A stretch of DNA of 64,000 bases. Origin: Jeotgalibacillus soli. Its GTDB lineage: Bacteria > Bacillota > Bacilli > Bacillales > Jeotgalibacillaceae. The notes below the pieces were generated by a model, which saw only the letters and a program-made list of their open reading frames with translations, was not told the DNA's origin and ran no database searches. Where the stretch lies: positions 124,001 to 188,000 of the forward strand of contig NZ_JXRP01000017.1 of the NCBI RefSeq assembly GCF_000829435.1, read 5' to 3'. Of the stretch, positions 62,162 to 64,000 are shown piece after piece. How positions within the stretch are numbered: position 1 is the stretch's first letter; every line of letters begins with the position of its first letter. A program made the position numbers and the translations under genes.

Positions 62162-63364
62162 ATGACACAGAACAAAACGAGCACGCCTAACTACCTTAAG
62201 TATCTTAACAAAAAGAAAGTCCTTCGTTATATTCAACAAAACAAGAACGTGTCCAGAGCAGACGTTGCTTCTGCACTCTTAATAAGTAAGCCCACGGTTT
62301 CATCTGTAGTTGAAGAACTAATTGCTGAGGGATGGGTTGAAGAAAGGGAGAGTGATACGGCTAATTCAGCAGGTGGAAGGAAACCGATTCAACTATCGTT
62401 TAATGCGAATAAACAATATATTGCTGCTGTAGATATCGGAGGCACTCATGTAGAATTAGGAATTCTTAATATGAACGGCGAGCTGCTTATTCGTGATCGA
62501 TTTGAAACGCAGCTTTCGTCTGAAACACTCGTTGATCAAATTTGTGTCCGTATCCAAAAGATTATCTCAAAAGTTTACCTGACATTAGAGAATTTGATGG
62601 CTATTGGGGTTGGAGCCCCAGGGATAACAGATACTCGGCAAGGTATTGTTCTTGAAGCGCCCAGTTTGGGATGGATGAACTATCCTTTAAAAGAAGAAAT
62701 AGAAAAGTCCCTCAATATTCCCGTCTATATAGACAATGATGTTAATGTTAGTGTTCTCGGAGAGCAATGGAAAGGGAAAGCGAAAGAAGCTGATAACATC
62801 ATATTGATTTCACTGGGAACAGGAGTTGGTTGTGGAATCATCGTTAACGGTCAATTATATCGGGGATCTTCCTTTGCAGCTGGAGAAATTGGCTACATGG
62901 TCACAGATAAGAATGAAGCCAAACAAGGATATAATGAAATTTTTGAAGGATACGGGTTTCTTGATAGTCATGTCGGAGGCCCTTCCATTGTCCAAAGAAT
63001 GAAAACGAAGCTAGTAACAGGTAAAGATAATCAAAACCTCCGAAACCACCAAGAGCTTACCGCTAAACATATCTTCCAATTGGCAAAAGAAAACAATCCT
63101 GCAGCAAGTGAAGTCATTGAAGAAACATTAGATCACATCGCATTTGCCCTTGTGAATGTTATTTGTATATTTAATCCCCAATACGTCATTCTGGGGGGTG
63201 GGATTTCTAAATCAGGTAATTGGTTTTTGCCAAAGGTGCAAGAGATTTTAGCTGAACAACTCCCTTTCACAACCAATATTTCCATTACAGAATTGGATGG
63301 ACTGTCGCTAATAGGAGCTGCAGCTCTTTGTTTACAAGAACATGATTCCATTTTAAAAAATTGA
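62162..63364 (+). CDS. ROK-family transcriptional regulator (NagC/XylR type)
   Basis: A 400-aa protein: an N-terminal winged HTH (VSRADVASALLISKPTVSSV) and a ROK sugar-kinase-like domain with ATP/sugar motifs AVDIGGTHVELGI, IDNDVNVSVLGEQ (catalytic Asp) and ISLGTGVGCGIIVNG. The usual Cys-rich zinc motif after GEIGYM is missing: NEAKQGYNEIFEGYGF stands there. It probably represses the deacetylase gene and itself in response to a sugar or sugar-amine. The next gene follows after 12 bases. Confidence 0.88.
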   Translation: MTQNKTSTPNYLKYLNKKKVLRYIQQNKNVSRADVASALLISKPTVSSVVEELIAEGWVEERESDTANSAGGRKPIQLSFNANKQYIAAVDIGGTHVELGILNMNGELLIRDRFETQLSSETLVDQICVRIQKIISKVYLTLENLMAIGVGAPGITDTRQGIVLEAPSLGWMNYPLKEEIEKSLNIPVYIDNDVNVSVLGEQWKGKAKEADNIILISLGTGVGCGIIVNGQLYRGSSFAAGEIGYMVTDKNEAKQGYNEIFEGYGFLDSHVGGPSIVQRMKTKLVTGKDNQNLRNHQELTAKHIFQLAKENNPAASEVIEETLDHIAFALVNVICIFNPQYVILGGGISKSGNWFLPKVQEILAEQLPFTTNISITELDGLSLIGAAALCLQEHDSILKN

Positions 63365-63376
63365 GGAGGTCCTGAT

Positions 63377-64000
63377 ATGACTGTAAAGAGATCAGAGATT
63401 TATATTAATACAGTGCTCCGACCTACTTACAACGTCACAAGAGATCATTTTTTTAAATACATTATGGAAATAAATCTTGCTCATGTTCTTATGTTAAAGA
63501 AACAGAAAATATTAAAGGTAGAGGAAGCCGATACGATCCTCCATGCTGCATATAAGATTCTTAAGCAAGGATATGATAAGCAGTACAATTCTCATTTTGA
63601 AGATCTATTCTTTATGCTTGAAGACGAGCTAGCAAGTGAGATTGGAGAACAGCTTGTTGGAAATATGCATATTGCTTTTAGTCGAAATGATATGGATACA
63701 ACAATGTTCCGAATGTACTGGAGAGAAAAAGTTGCCAAATGGATCGATAATATAAACAAACTGCGTTCCGTTTTACTAAACTTAGCAAATGAGCATAAAA
63801 ATTCCGTCATGCCTGCACATACTCACAATCAACAGGCTCAGCCCACAACACTCGCACATTATCTGCTCGCAGTAGAAAACAATCTGCAGCGGGACGTTCA
63901 AAGAGGGGTTGCGCTTTATAATCGGATGAATCTCTGTCCAATGGGAGCAGCTGCATTGGCTACAACAGGGTTTAATATTGATCGACATGATATAAGTCAG
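63377..64000 (+). CDS. Argininosuccinate-lyase-like enzyme, N-terminal part (runs off the window)
   Basis: 208 residues are visible and the frame is open to the window end. Fumarase/aspartase superfamily marks include NMHIAFSRNDMDTTMFRMYW (the ARSRND-type block of ArgH), VMPAHTHNQQAQPTTLAHYL (the THLQRAQP active-site block, with Asn and Gln replacements) and PMGAAALATTGFNIDR. GAGGAGGT precedes ATG 63377. Next to a ROK regulator it is more likely catabolic, perhaps cleaving a C-N bond, than the arginine-pathway ArgH. Confidence 0.82.
   Translation, partial: MTVKRSEIYINTVLRPTYNVTRDHFFKYIMEINLAHVLMLKKQKILKVEEADTILHAAYKILKQGYDKQYNSHFEDLFFMLEDELASEIGEQLVGNMHIAFSRNDMDTTMFRMYWREKVAKWIDNINKLRSVLLNLANEHKNSVMPAHTHNQQAQPTTLAHYLLAVENNLQRDVQRGVALYNRMNLCPMGAAALATTGFNIDRHDISQ

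Noticed and set aside
1-64000. CRISPR arrays or intact insertion sequences
   Set aside because: No regularly spaced direct repeats and no transposase gene were seen; only unassigned relics near 52.4-52.7 kb.

Overview
The window is chromosomal DNA of a low-GC, spore-forming member of the Bacillaceae that carries one complete-looking temperate siphophage. The host evidence is the order fabI - cotO - cotZ ... spoVIF ... yjcF-yjcG-yjcH, which follows the Bacillus subtilis fabI/yjb-yjc region, plus a spoVAC-AD-AE cluster, a YjcZ-type peptide, an RsbR stressosome protein and a KinB-like kinase. No species name can be supported from sequence alone.

Layout. 1-8.3 kb is core host DNA: the end of fabI, coat genes, a spoVA cluster with its own lipoprotein, small sporulation proteins, yjcFGH, a PgpA-type phosphatase and a small SOS-type gene with a perfect LexA palindrome. 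An intact tRNA-Val(GAC) gene (8443-8515) is the integration site. 8470-48847 is the prophage, bounded by 47-bp direct repeats with one mismatch. Its tyrosine integrase lies at the left end, and paired GCTTACC arm-type sites flank both ends. Inside come a lysogeny region (10-15 kb), an early/replication region (15-20 kb: regulators, Rha, DnaD-like initiator, DnaC-like loader, excisionase-like protein, XtrA-like peptide), an ArpU-like late regulator, the packaging/head/tail genes of an A118/SPP1-like siphophage (25.8-44 kb), a BhlA-holin-amidase lysis cassette (45-46.8 kb) and a right-end accessory cluster with an SOS-boxed yolD-like gene. 48.8-52.8 kb is scarred DNA with two more degenerate copies of the tRNA-Val 3' repeat. 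It carries a chemoreceptor gene behind a c-di-GMP-I-riboswitch-like leader and a stray excisionase-like gene, so the tRNA site has been used repeatedly. 52.8-64 kb is host DNA again: an SsuABC/TauABC-like ABC importer, an rsbR paralogue, a small YkuJ-like protein, a KinB-like sensor kinase, and a locus made of a secreted PIG-L deacetylase, a ROK repressor and an argininosuccinate-lyase-like enzyme that runs off the window. Two near-identical palindromes suggest the ROK protein controls both transcription units of that locus.

The most interesting content is the cargo in the prophage's non-structural gaps: (1) a Panacea-domain protein followed by a 575-aa three-helix membrane protein, with an intrinsic terminator between them; (2) a convergent, 3'-overlapping pair of an sce7726-family nuclease-like gene and a 'beta family' gene; (3) a ~300-aa soluble protein one base from a four-helix membrane protein, with an architecture resembling Kiwa; (4) a lone 270-aa gene between tail and lysis genes; (5) a membrane-anchored coiled-coil/OB-like protein next to the endolysin. 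All are placed like phage-borne defence or superinfection-exclusion genes, but their functions are inferred, not shown. The prophage repressor keeps the S24-peptidase serine but seems to lack the Ala-Gly cleavage site and the catalytic lysine, so induction may not depend on classical self-cleavage.
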